A stretch of DNA of 64,000 bases from Pseudaquabacterium terrae (lineage in GTDB: Bacteria > Pseudomonadota > Gammaproteobacteria > Burkholderiales > Burkholderiaceae_C): the NCBI RefSeq assembly GCF_013266755.1, contig NZ_JABRWJ010000010.1:186001-250000 (forward strand), written 5' to 3'. Shown here one piece after another: positions 1 to 7,995 of this stretch; the stretch's first letter is position 1; every line of letters starts with the position of its first letter. Made by a program: the position numbers and the translations under genes. The notes under the pieces were generated by a model. It made no database searches. It was not told the DNA's origin and saw only the letters and a program-made list of their open reading frames with translations.

Positions 1-1
1 C

Positions 2-535
2 GACGGCGTGACGATGGCCGCCGCGCCGGTGGCCCCGGCCACGCCGCTGCGCTTCGGCCGGCTGCGGCTGTCCAATGCCTTCGGCTCGGAGACATCGAGC
101 CTGTCGCTGCCGGTGCAGGCGCAGTACTGGAGCGGCCGCTCGTGGCTGCCCAACGGCGCCGACAGCTGCACCGTGGTGCCCGCCGCCGCCGTGGCGCGCA
201 GCGGCACGCTCGACGGCAAGGGCGCGCCCAGCACCGCCTGGAGCACGACGCCCGGAGCCGTCAGCATCGTCGCCGGCAACGGCACGCTGCTGCTGTCGGC
301 GCCGAGCCCGCCGATGACCGGCAGCGTGGACATCGCGTTGAACCTCGGTGCGGGCACGGTCGACCAGTCGTGCCTGGCGCTGCATCCGGCCAGCACCGGC
401 GCCGGCCTGCCCTGGCTGCGCGGGCAGCAGGGCAGTTGCGCCCCGACCTGGGACCGCGATCCCGCCGCACGCGCCAGCTACGGCATCCACGCCCCCGAAA
501 CCCGCCGGACGCTGCATGCGCGCGAGCTCTTCTGA
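2..535 (+). CDS. MshQ-like DUF6701 protein, C-terminal part (5' end outside window)
   Basis: The reading frame is open from base 2, so the true start lies upstream and only about the last 178 residues are present. The pattern around 'RFGRLRLSNAFGSE' followed by 'LPVQAQYW' and a conserved Cys in 'DSCTVV' is typical of the DUF6701 region found at the C-terminus of MSHA biogenesis protein MshQ, a large surface or tip-associated protein of MSHA-type IV pili. Its 3' end overlaps the next prepilin gene by about 20 bases, supporting a single operon with the four prepilins downstream. Family assignment is from recognised sequence pattern; the pilus-tip role is inferred from the family and the neighbours. 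Confidence 0.75.
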   Translation, partial: DGVTMAAAPVAPATPLRFGRLRLSNAFGSETSSLSLPVQAQYWSGRSWLPNGADSCTVVPAAAVARSGTLDGKGAPSTAWSTTPGAVSIVAGNGTLLLSAPSPPMTGSVDIALNLGAGTVDQSCLALHPASTGAGLPWLRGQQGSCAPTWDRDPAARASYGIHAPETRRTLHARELF

Positions 536-992
536 ACGCGGCTTCACGCTGCCCGAGCTGGTGGCCGTGCTGCTGCTGACCGGCATCCTGGCGGCGACCG
601 CGATGCCCCGGCTGCAGGGCTGGCTGAGCGTGCGCGACGACGGCTGGCGCGCGCAGCTGGTGGCCGCCCTGCAGCGCGCGCACCAGAGCGCCGTCGGGCA
701 TCGCCGGCTGGTGTGCGCCGACATCGGCGCGGGGGAGGTCACGCTGCGCATCGCCGCCGCCAACCCCGCCACCGCGTGCAGCGCAGTGCTGCAGGGCAGC
801 GACGGCACGGCGCGCAGCGCCGACGCGCGGGGCGGCGCCGCGGCCGTCGTCAGCCCGCCCGGTCCGATCTACTTCCAGCCGTCGGGCCGCGTCAGCAGCG
901 ACGGCGCGGGCGCCAGCGTGGTCAACCGCAGCATCACCATCGCCGGCCAGCCGGCGATCATGCTGGTGGGGGAGACCGGCCATGTGGAATAG
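516..992 (+). CDS. GspH/MshC-like type IV minor prepilin
   Basis: A 158-residue protein with a class III prepilin signal: short basic leader, then 'GFTLPELVAVLLLTGILAA', where cleavage by prepilin peptidase would occur after the Gly and the Glu at +5 is present. The hydrophobic helix is followed by a soluble domain with a Cys pair, as in GspH/FimT and MshC pseudopilins. The ATG at 516 places the processing site about ten residues from the N-terminus; longer in-frame starts would bury it. It overlaps the upstream DUF6701 gene and the next gene, so translation is probably coupled. It would be inserted in the inner membrane and assembled as a minor subunit of an MSHA-like pilus. Confidence 0.8.
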   Translation: MRASSSERGFTLPELVAVLLLTGILAATAMPRLQGWLSVRDDGWRAQLVAALQRAHQSAVGHRRLVCADIGAGEVTLRIAAANPATACSAVLQGSDGTARSADARGGAAAVVSPPGPIYFQPSGRVSSDGAGASVVNRSITIAGQPAIMLVGETGHVE

Positions 993-1440
993 GCGGCGCC
1001 CGCGCGGCATGACGCTGATCGAGCTGGTGCTGTGCATCGTCGTGCTGGCGGTCGGCCTGGCCGGCGTGCTGCTGGCGTTCTCGACCGTCGCGCGCGGTTC
1101 GGCCGATCCGGTGCTGGCGCAGCAGATGCTGGCGATCGCCGAGGAGATGCTGGAGGAGATCGCGCTCAAGCCCTACGCCGCGGCGGCCAACGCGGCGCCG
1201 GCGGGCTGCGCGCGCACGGCCTTCAACGACGTGCGCGACTACCACGGGTATGCCAGCAGCGGGCAGGTCTGCGACATCGACGGCAACCCGATCGCCGCGC
1301 TGGCCGGCTGGTCGGTGCAGGTGCAGGTGCAGAGCGTGCCGCTGGGCGGCGTGGCGGCGGCGCTGCGCATCGACGTCACCGTCACGCGCGGCGCCGGCAG
1401 CCTGCGGCTGAGCGGCTGGCGCACCGACTTCGCGTCCTGA
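982..1440 (+). CDS. MshD/PilV-like type IV minor prepilin
   Basis: A 152-residue prepilin with leader 'MWNRRRPRG' followed by 'MTLIELVLCIVVLAVGLAG'; the Gly-Met processing junction and Glu at +5 are visible. The rest is a small Cys-containing globular domain of the MshD/PilV type. The start overlaps the end of the upstream GspH-like gene by 11 bases, which argues for translational coupling. In Vibrio-type MSHA loci mshD follows mshC, and the same order is kept here. Function as a minor pilin is inferred from the signal and the gene order; the soluble domain itself is poorly conserved. Confidence 0.78.
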   Translation: MWNRRRPRGMTLIELVLCIVVLAVGLAGVLLAFSTVARGSADPVLAQQMLAIAEEMLEEIALKPYAAAANAAPAGCARTAFNDVRDYHGYASSGQVCDIDGNPIAALAGWSVQVQVQSVPLGGVAAALRIDVTVTRGAGSLRLSGWRTDFAS

Positions 1441-1447
1441 GGCCAGC

Positions 1448-2335
1448 ATGCAGCGGCGTCACGGCACACGCGGGGTCACGCTGGTCGAGCTGGTGCTGGT
1501 GATCGTGGTCGGCTCGGTGCTGGCCGCCACGCTGCTGGTGTTCTTGCGGCCTGCGCTCGAGGGCTACCTCGCTGCGCGCGCGCGCGCCGACCTGGCCGCC
1601 CAGGCCGACACCGCGCTGCGCCGCATGACGCGCGACGTGCGGCACGCCGTGCCGAACTCGATCCGCACGCCGGGCGGTGCCTGCTTCGAGCTGGTGCCCA
1701 GCGCCGGCGGCGGCCGCTACCGCGCCGGCCCCGACACGGTCAACGATGCCGCCCCGGCCTGCGCCCCGGCGGCCGACTGCGCGGCCGCGCTGGACCCGGC
1801 GACCGCCACCGCCGCGTTCGACGTGCTGAGCGTGCTGCCCAGCCTGCCGGCCCCCGGCGACTGGGTGGTGGTGGGCAACCAGTCGCCGGGCGACGTGTAC
1901 GTCGGCAGCAACCGCGCCGCGATCACCGCGCTGTCGATCCCGGCCGCGTCCTTCGGCCGCTATCGCCTGGCCATCGTGCCGCAGCAGTTTCCGCTCGGCC
2001 AGGCCAGCGGCCGCTTCAGCCTGGTGCCGGACGCGCAGCAGGCGGTGTTCTACGTCTGCAGCGGCGCCGACGGCACGCTGGATGCGCACGGCGACGGCAA
2101 GGGCACGCTCTACCGCCTGAAGCGCTACGGCTTCAACGCCGCCTACCCGGCGGCCTGCCCCTCGGCGGCCGGCGCCGATGTGCTGGCCACGCGCGTGCGC
2201 GCCTGCAATTTCGTCTACGACCCGAACCGCGGCGCCACGCAGCAGAGCGGCTTCGTGTGGATGGAGATCACGCTGGCGCGCAACGGCGAGACCGCCGCCC
2301 TGGCGATGGGCGCCCATGTCGAGAACGCGCCATGA
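1448..2335 (+). CDS. MshO-like type IV prepilin
   Basis: A 295-residue prepilin with leader 'MQRRHGTRG' and helix 'VTLVELVLVIVVGSVLAAT', then 'LRRMTRDVRHAVPNSIR', a stretch characteristic of MshO/PilW-type subunits. It is much longer than the MshD-like protein upstream, as expected for MshO. It starts seven bases after the MshD-like stop codon and its own stop overlaps the next start as ATGA, so all four prepilins form a tightly coupled operon. It probably acts as a minor pilin in the initiation complex of the pilus. Confidence 0.78.
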   Translation: MQRRHGTRGVTLVELVLVIVVGSVLAATLLVFLRPALEGYLAARARADLAAQADTALRRMTRDVRHAVPNSIRTPGGACFELVPSAGGGRYRAGPDTVNDAAPACAPAADCAAALDPATATAAFDVLSVLPSLPAPGDWVVVGNQSPGDVYVGSNRAAITALSIPAASFGRYRLAIVPQQFPLGQASGRFSLVPDAQQAVFYVCSGADGTLDAHGDGKGTLYRLKRYGFNAAYPAACPSAAGADVLATRVRACNFVYDPNRGATQQSGFVWMEITLARNGETAALAMGAHVENAP

Positions 2336-2775
2336 GGCCGGCGCAGCGCGGCTTCGGGGCGATCGTCGCCATCGTCGTTGTCGTGGTGCTGGCGGCATTG
2401 GCCGCGGCGCTGGTGCGCCTGGGCGGCGCGGCGCAGACGGGCAGCGCACAGGCGCTGCTGGCCGCACGCGCCGCCCAGGCGGCACGCGCCGGCACCGAGT
2501 GGGGCCTGTACCAGGCCTTCAAGGGCGCCTGGGCGGCCTGCAGCGGCGCCAGCCAGACGCTGGACCTGGGCGCCGGCAGCGGTGCCCGCGTCACCGTCAG
2601 CTGCGACTCGCGGCTCTTCAACGAAGGCGAGTCGGCGCCCGGTGTCGCGCGCACGGTGCGCATCTACACGATCGATGCGGTGGCCTGCAACGGCAGCGGC
2701 AGCTGCCCGGACAACGCTGCCGCCACCGGCGCCCACTATGTCGAGCGGCGCCGCCAGGTCCAGGCCAGCGACTGA
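2332..2775 (+). CDS. MshP-like small pilus-assembly protein
   Basis: A 147-residue protein beginning 'MRPAQRGFGAIVAIVVVVVLAA', a basic leader and hydrophobic helix like MshP/PilX proteins, which lack a strict Glu at +5. The ATG at 2332 overlaps the MshO-like stop as ATGA; in-frame starts further upstream would put about 25 extra residues before the signal and are rejected. It has several Cys residues in the C-terminal half. It is the last gene of the pilin operon; the next gene is convergent. The operon order DUF6701-C-D-O-P differs from the classical arrangement in which mshQ follows mshP. Confidence 0.72.
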   Translation: MRPAQRGFGAIVAIVVVVVLAALAAALVRLGGAAQTGSAQALLAARAAQAARAGTEWGLYQAFKGAWAACSGASQTLDLGAGSGARVTVSCDSRLFNEGESAPGVARTVRIYTIDAVACNGSGSCPDNAAATGAHYVERRRQVQASD

Positions 2776-2869
2776 TCGGGTGATGCCGGCGATGCCGCTT
2801 CGCTGCCGGCCGCTTTCGCCGAGCTCGCCGACTGTGCGCGCCGCCACTTCGCCCGCGGAGCCAGCGCCG

Positions 2870-4927
2870 TCAGGGGCGCCGAACGACGCGCGCGATCGCC
2901 GTGGCCAGCTGCTCGCGCGAGTAGGGCTTTGCCAGCAGCTGCCAGGTGTCCAGCGCCTCGCGGTCGGCCTGCAGCAGCTCGGACGAATAGCCGGACATCA
3001 ACACGATCGCCAGCGCCGGCATGCGCCGCTGCGCCTCGTGCGCGAGCTGCGTGCCGCGCATGCCGGCGCCGAGCGCGATGTCGCTGAGCAGCAGGTCGAA
3101 GCCGGCGTCCGCCGACAGCGCGGGCAGGGCCTCCTCGGCGCTGCTGACCTGCGTCACCTCGCAGCCCAGCGACTCGAGGAAATGCCGCACCACCGTGGCG
3201 ACCTCGGCATCGTCCTCGACCAGCAGCACGCGCAGGCCGGCGGGCACGCTGCCGGCCGCGGCGGCATCGGCGCCGGCGACGGGCGCGGCGCCCTCGGGCT
3301 GTGGGATGTACAGCGTCAAGGTGGTGCCAACGCCCAACGTGCTGTCGATCGTGATCACGCCGCGCGACTGGCGCACGAAGCCGTAGACCGTCGACAGCCC
3401 GAGCCCGGTGCCGCGGCCCGCTTCCTTGGTCGTGAAGAAGGGCTCGAAGGCGCGTTCGCGCACTTCGTCGGACATGCCGGCGCCGGTGTCGCCGATGGCG
3501 ATCGCGACATAGGCGCCGTTGCGTGGGCCGGCCGGATCGAGCTCCAGCCGCAGGTCCGCGGGCAGGCCGTCGCGCGGCATCGCACTGAAGTGCAGCGTGC
3601 CGCCGTCGGGCATCGCGTCGCGCGCATTGATCGCGATGTTCAGCAGGGCCGATTCGAGCTGCCCGGGGTCGGCCAGCACCGGCGGGCAGCCGGGCGCGAC
3701 ATGCACCTCGATCGTGATGCGCTGGTCGAGCGTGCGGCGCAGCATCGCCGCCAGCGCTGCCAGCATCGCACCGATGTCGACCGCGCTCGGCTGCAGCACC
3801 TGGCGGCGCGAGAAGGCCAGCAGCTTGCCGGTCAGCTCGGCGCCGCGACGCGACGCACGCGCCGCGGCGGCAACGAGCTGCTGGCCGAAGGCGTCGCCGG
3901 CCAGCGCGGGCAACTCCTCGAGCACCTGCAGGTTGCCCTGGATCACCGTCAGCAGGTTGTTGAAGTCGTGCGCGATGCCGCCGGTGAGCTGGCCCACGCT
4001 CTCCAGCCGCTGCGCGTGCTTCAGCGCTTCCTCGGATTCGGCGCGCTGCACGGTGGTGGCGAGCAGGTTCGACAGCGACTGCAGGAAGCGCAGCTCGTCG
4101 TCGCCGAAGCGCATCGCCGTGTGGGAGCACACGGTCAGCGCGCCGATCGTGCGGCCGCGGTCGGACAACGGCGCCGCGAGCGCGCTGACCAGGCCATCCG
4201 TCAGGTAGGCCGGCGGTACCCGGAAGCGGGTCTCGCTGCGGTAGTCGGTCACCGTGACCGGCTCGCCATGCGCGACCACGTAGCCCGGTGGCGTGTCGGG
4301 CCGGTTGGGCACGCGGGCGCCGAGGCCTTCGCCGGGCAGCAGCCCGACGCCGCCGGCGACGCGGAACTCGAGCCGGTCCGGCTCGAGCAGGAAGACCAGC
4401 GCCACCTCGGCCTCCAGCGCTTGCGCGGCGGTGGCCGGCAGCTGCTGCAGCAGCACCTGCGGATCGCGCGCGTCCACCGCCAGGCGGCCGAGCTGGGCCA
4501 GGTGCTCGCTGTAGCGCGCCCGCTGCAGCGCCTGCTTGACGCGCGGATAGGCGCCGATGTCGCGGATCGCCGCGACCACCAGTGGCAGCCCCTGGCTCTG
4601 CAGCGGGCTGAGCGCGATCTCGACCATCACCTCGCTGCCGTCGCGGCGCTTGGCGACCAGCTCCATCTGCGTGCCCATCGGCCGCGACCGCGGGTTGTGG
4701 CCATAACTTTCGCGGTACGCGGCATGGCGCGGCCGGATGCCGTCGGGCACCAGCGCGTCGACGTTCAGGCCGACCAGCTCGTCGATCGAGTAGCCCAGCA
4801 GCTGAGCGGCCGCCGGGTTGGCCTGCACGATGAGCCCGACGGCGTCGGCGACGATCAGCGCATCGGGATAGGCCGCGAACAGCGTGCGGAAGAGCTGGGT
4901 GTCGTCGATGCCGGCCGAGTGCATCAC
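2870..4927 (-). CDS. Soluble PAS-GAF hybrid sensor histidine kinase with C-terminal receiver
   Basis: A 685-residue cytoplasmic kinase without obvious membrane segments. Domains in order: PAS (about 10-130, 'LGYSIDELVGLNVDALVP'), GAF (about 150-295), HisKA-type dimerisation segment with phospho-acceptor His320 in 'GGIAHDFNNLL', HATPase_c with N box near 430-438, 'DTGAGMS' at 480-486 and 'GRGTGLGLS' at 504-512, and a receiver domain with phospho-acceptor Asp616 in 'LLLSDIALG'. The HDFNN motif places it with NtrB-like/PAS hybrid kinases. It lies six bases downstream of an OmpR-type regulator on the same strand, so the two are probably one two-component unit; the attached receiver suggests an extra phosphorelay or feedback step. 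The signal is unknown. Confidence 0.88.
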   Translation of the reverse strand: MMHSAGIDDTQLFRTLFAAYPDALIVADAVGLIVQANPAAAQLLGYSIDELVGLNVDALVPDGIRPRHAAYRESYGHNPRSRPMGTQMELVAKRRDGSEVMVEIALSPLQSQGLPLVVAAIRDIGAYPRVKQALQRARYSEHLAQLGRLAVDARDPQVLLQQLPATAAQALEAEVALVFLLEPDRLEFRVAGGVGLLPGEGLGARVPNRPDTPPGYVVAHGEPVTVTDYRSETRFRVPPAYLTDGLVSALAAPLSDRGRTIGALTVCSHTAMRFGDDELRFLQSLSNLLATTVQRAESEEALKHAQRLESVGQLTGGIAHDFNNLLTVIQGNLQVLEELPALAGDAFGQQLVAAAARASRRGAELTGKLLAFSRRQVLQPSAVDIGAMLAALAAMLRRTLDQRITIEVHVAPGCPPVLADPGQLESALLNIAINARDAMPDGGTLHFSAMPRDGLPADLRLELDPAGPRNGAYVAIAIGDTGAGMSDEVRERAFEPFFTTKEAGRGTGLGLSTVYGFVRQSRGVITIDSTLGVGTTLTLYIPQPEGAAPVAGADAAAAGSVPAGLRVLLVEDDAEVATVVRHFLESLGCEVTQVSSAEEALPALSADAGFDLLLSDIALGAGMRGTQLAHEAQRRMPALAIVLMSGYSSELLQADREALDTWQLLAKPYSREQLATAIARVVRRP

Positions 4928-4933
4928 GGGTGC

Positions 4934-5680
4934 TCAGCCGGCCGCCACCGGCGGCACGAAGAGGTAGCCGGCACCGCGCACCGACTTGATGATCTGCGGA
5001 TCGTCGGCATTGGCCTCGATCTTCTTGCGCAGCCGGCCGACCTGCACGTCGATCGTGCGGTCGAAGGGCCCGGCCTCGCGGCCGCGCGTCTGCTCGAGCA
5101 GGAAGTCGCGCGACAGCACGCGGCCCGGATGTCGCGCGAAGGCGCACAGCAGGTCGAATTCGCCGGTCGTCAGCGCGACCTCCTCGCCCTGCGCACCGGT
5201 CAGGCGGCGCGCAGCGGTGTCGAGCGTCCAGCCGGCGAACAGCAGCTTGTCCCGGGCCGGCGCGGTGTCATTCGGCGTGGGGCGCACGGCCGCGGGCGGC
5301 TCCGCCGGCGCCAGGCGGCGCAGCACGGCCTTGATGCGCGCCAGCAGCTCGCGCATGTCGAAGGGCTTCGTCACGTAGTCGTCGGCGCCGACCTCGAGGC
5401 CGACGACCTTGTCCACCGCGTCGCCGCGGCCGGTGACGATCACCAGCCCGCAGTGCCAGTGCTCGCGCAGCTGCCGCGCGATCGTGAAGCCGTCCTCGCC
5501 GGGCAGGCCGAGGTCCAGCAGCACCAGGGCCGGCGGGTCGGTCTGCATCAGCGCCATCAGCGCGGCGCCGCGGTGCACCTGGCTGACCCGGAAACCCTGC
5601 ATCTGCAGGTAGTTGGCGAGCAGCTGGGTGATGTCGGGCTCGTCGTCGAGCACGGCGACATGGGTGGCTTGAGGGTTCAC
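4934..5680 (-). CDS. OmpR/PhoB-family response regulator
   Basis: A receiver domain (acidic pair Asp12/Asp13, phospho-acceptor Asp56 in 'LVLLDLGLP', Lys105 in 'VTKPFD') is followed by a winged-helix DNA-binding domain ('GEFDLLCAFARHPGRVLSRDFLLEQ' region and the terminal 'VRGAGYLF'). The GTG at 5680 gives 248 residues and puts the first beta strand at residue 7, as is normal; an upstream in-frame ATG would add 48 Ala/Arg-rich residues with no homology to the family. No strong Shine-Dalgarno sequence is visible, so the start is tentative. It is the first gene of the pair with the hybrid kinase and presumably its transcriptional output. Confidence 0.85.
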   Translation of the reverse strand: MNPQATHVAVLDDEPDITQLLANYLQMQGFRVSQVHRGAALMALMQTDPPALVLLDLGLPGEDGFTIARQLREHWHCGLVIVTGRGDAVDKVVGLEVGADDYVTKPFDMRELLARIKAVLRRLAPAEPPAAVRPTPNDTAPARDKLLFAGWTLDTAARRLTGAQGEEVALTTGEFDLLCAFARHPGRVLSRDFLLEQTRGREAGPFDRTIDVQVGRLRKKIEANADDPQIIKSVRGAGYLFVPPVAAG

Positions 5681-5823
5681 GCGCGGACGGGGAGAGGCTG
5701 AACGGGCAAGCCTAGCAGCTTCCGCCGGCGTCTCGATCGCGCGCGAACGAGGATGCAGCAGCGGGTGGTGCACAGCGGGGCTGAGGGCCACGCCTCGCTC
5801 CGCTTGCGCTGGCGGGTCGTGCA

Positions 5824-5864
5824 TTGATCCGGCGCAAGCCGCAGCGACGATGCCGGCCTAGAGT
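5824..5864 (+). promoter_or_regulatory. FNR/ANR-like box with spaced -10 upstream of the first stress protein
   Basis: TTGATCCGGCGCAA at 5824-5837 matches four to five positions of each half of the TTGAT-N4-ATCAA consensus. A -10-like TAGAGT lies at 5859-5864, which would place the transcription start near 5871-5872, about 41.5 bases from the box centre: the usual geometry of a class II FNR-type activator site. Universal stress genes are frequent members of ANR/FNR regulons, so the location is sensible. The match is imperfect in the right half-site. Confidence 0.5.
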
Positions 5865-5929
5865 GGCGCGATGCGGAAACGACCTCCGCGACTCGATTGC
5901 GCTTCGAACGAAGGATCAAGGAAACCGCC

Positions 5930-6772
5930 ATGACCTACCGCAGCCTGCTCGTCCTGCTCGACAACGATGCGCGTTGCGCTGAACGTACGCGTGTGTCGAT
6001 CGGATTGGCGCGTGCGCTGGACGCCCACCTGGTCGGACTGGCCGCCACCGGGCGCATCCCGTGGCCGGTCAGCGTCGATGGTGCTGCCATGCTCGACCAG
6101 TTCGCCGGCATGGCGTGGGCGGCACTGCATGGGCAGGCCCAGCAGGCAGCGCGGCAGTTTGCCGATGCCTGCGGCGATGCGCGGCTGCACTCGGCGGAAA
6201 CGGTGGTCGTCGAAGAGGACAAGGCGGTCGCGCTCGTGCGGCACGCGCACTGCAGCGATCTGGTCGTCGTCGGCCAGCCGGACCCCGACAGGGCCGACTG
6301 CCTGCTGCAGCGCGACACGGTCGAGAGCGTGGTGCTGCACAGCGCGCGGCCGACGCTGATCGTGCCCTATGCGGGCCAGTTCGGCACGATCGGCCAGCGC
6401 GTGATGGTGGCGTGGGACGACAGCCGCGAGGCCGCGCGTGCAGTGGCCGATGCGCTGCCGCTGCTGCGCCGCGCCGAGCAGGTGCAGGTCGTGGCTTGGC
6501 AGGAAGGCTCGCTCGAGGGCTCGGCGCCGCTGGCCGAGCGGCTGGGTACGCTGCGGCAATGGCTGGCGTGGCATGGCGTGGCCGCCGAGACGTCGGTCGA
6601 GACCAGTGGCATCGCCATCGCGGAGGCGATGCTGTCGCGCGCCGCTGACCTCGACGCCGACATGCTGGTGATGGGTGCTTACGGCCATATGCGCTGGACC
6701 GAGCGCATGCTGGGCGGCGCCACCCGCGGACTGCTGGACGCCATGACGGTGCCGGTCCTGATGGCGCATTGA
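5930..6772 (+). CDS. Tandem universal stress protein (UspA x2)
   Basis: A 280-residue protein made of two Usp folds (about 1-140 and 145-280). The N-terminal half begins 'MTYRSLLVLLDND', and the second half ends with 'LVMGAYGHMRWTERMLGGATRGLL', which carries the G-2X-G-9X-G(S/T) nucleotide-binding pattern; the first half keeps the fold but not a clear nucleotide loop. The ATG at 5930 follows an AAGGA ribosome site. It is followed 18 bases later by a single-domain Usp and then an ABC export system. Tandem Usps usually act in survival under energy or oxygen limitation, and the FNR-like box upstream agrees with that. Confidence 0.85.
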   Translation: MTYRSLLVLLDNDARCAERTRVSIGLARALDAHLVGLAATGRIPWPVSVDGAAMLDQFAGMAWAALHGQAQQAARQFADACGDARLHSAETVVVEEDKAVALVRHAHCSDLVVVGQPDPDRADCLLQRDTVESVVLHSARPTLIVPYAGQFGTIGQRVMVAWDDSREAARAVADALPLLRRAEQVQVVAWQEGSLEGSAPLAERLGTLRQWLAWHGVAAETSVETSGIAIAEAMLSRAADLDADMLVMGAYGHMRWTERMLGGATRGLLDAMTVPVLMAH

Positions 6773-6790
6773 CCCCACGAAAGGCTGAAC

Positions 6791-7252
6791 ATGTACGAAC
6801 GAATCCTGGTTCCCGTCGACGGCAGCCCCACTGCGCTGCGCGGCCTGCAAGAAGCCATTGCGCTCGCCGCGCGGCTCGGCTCGTCGATCCACGTGGTGCA
6901 TGCCGTCGAGGTGACGCTGCCGGCGACCGACATCGTGGCGACGCGGCCGCTCGACGAGCTGATCGAGCCGCTGAAGGCGGCCGGCGAAAAACTCGTTGCC
7001 GCTGCGGTGGCCAAGGCGCGCGAGGCCGGCTGCACCGTCGAGGGCAGCGTGCGCTGCGAGCTCGGCCACGGCGTGTCGGACATCGTGCTGCGCGAGGCGG
7101 CGGACCGCCAGGCCTCGCTGATCGTCATGGGCACGCACGGCCGGCGCGGCATGCTGCGGCTGGCGCTCGGCAGCGATGCCGAGATGGTGCTGCGGGGCAG
7201 TCCGGTGCCGGTGCTGCTGGTGCGCAACCCGGGCGTTCCGGCCGACCGCTGA
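6791..7252 (+). CDS. Single-domain universal stress protein
   Basis: A 153-residue UspA-family protein with the opening '[12 protein letters not shown]' and the ATP-binding loop '[18 protein letters not shown]' near 115-135. All elements of the Rossmann-like fold are present and the length is normal for the family. It sits 18 bases after the tandem Usp and seven bases before the ABC ATPase, so it is probably part of one transcript. The residues of the loop suggest it binds ATP, unlike UspA proper. Physiological role is inferred only. Confidence 0.87.
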   Translation: MYERILVPVDGSPTALRGLQEAIALAARLGSSIHVVHAVEVTLPATDIVATRPLDELIEPLKAAGEKLVAAAVAKAREAGCTVEGSVRCELGHGVSDIVLREAADRQASLIVMGTHGRRGMLRLALGSDAEMVLRGSPVPVLLVRNPGVPADR

Positions 7253-7259
7253 ACGCTCC

Positions 7260-7982
7260 GTGGCTGCCACGCCGGACGGTGCCTTGCTGTTCCGCGCCCG
7301 CGGCCTCGCCAAGACCTACCGCAGCGGCGAGGTCGAGGTGCGTGCGCTGCACGACGTGAACCTCGACGTCGCGCGCGGCGAGTTCATCGTGCTGCTCGGG
7401 CCCTCGGGCAGTGGCAAGTCGACGCTGCTCAACATCCTCGGCGGGCTGGACGTGCCGAGCACGGGCACGCTCGAGTTCGCGGGCCGCCGCCTCGATGGCG
7501 CCGGCGAAGCGGCCCTGACGGCCTATCGCCGCGAGCACGTGGGCTTCGTGTTCCAGTTCTACAACCTGATCCCCAGCCTCACCGTGCGCGAGAACGTCGC
7601 GCTGGTCACCGACATCGCGCGCAACCCGATGCCGGTGGATGACGCGGTGGCGCAGGTGGGGCTCACCGAGCGGCGCGACCACTTCCCGGCGCAGCTGTCC
7701 GGCGGCGAGCAGCAGCGCGTCGCGATCGCGCGCGCCATCGCCAAGCGGCCCGAAGTGCTGCTGTGCGACGAGCCGACCGGTGCGCTCGACTACCAGACCG
7801 GCAAGCTGGTGCTCGAGGCCATCGCCCGCGTCAACCGCGAGCAGGGCACGACGGCGATCGTCATCACGCACAACGCCGCGATCGCCGGCATGGCCGATCG
7901 CGTGATCCGCCTGGGCGACGGGTGCATCCAGCGCATCGACACGCCGGCGCGCAAGCTGGCCCCGGCAGAGCTCGCGTGGTGA
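7260..7982 (+). CDS. ABC exporter ATP-binding subunit (MacB/LolD/DevA type)
   Basis: A 240-residue ATPase with Walker A 'GPSGSGKST' at 47-55, Q-loop '[18 protein letters not shown]' near 97-113, signature 'LSGGEQQ' at 146-152 and Walker B '[11 protein letters not shown]' from 167. The combination FQFYNLIP and [14 protein letters not shown] is typical of the MacB/LolD/FtsE group that works with FtsX-fold permeases. The GTG at 7260 is preferred because it follows the Usp stop by seven bases and starts just before the conserved N-terminal strand; an earlier in-frame ATG lies inside the Usp gene. With the next two genes it forms a complete export system. Substrate unknown. Confidence 0.88.
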   Translation: MAATPDGALLFRARGLAKTYRSGEVEVRALHDVNLDVARGEFIVLLGPSGSGKSTLLNILGGLDVPSTGTLEFAGRRLDGAGEAALTAYRREHVGFVFQFYNLIPSLTVRENVALVTDIARNPMPVDDAVAQVGLTERRDHFPAQLSGGEQQRVAIARAIAKRPEVLLCDEPTGALDYQTGKLVLEAIARVNREQGTTAIVITHNAAIAGMADRVIRLGDGCIQRIDTPARKLAPAELAW

Positions 7983-7995
7983 AACGCGGGGCGAC

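Noticed and set aside
2378-5701. Plus-strand open frame of about 1,100 codons antisense to the kinase and regulator
   Set aside because: It is the antisense of two well-supported genes; His/Arg/Gln-rich translation without motifs.
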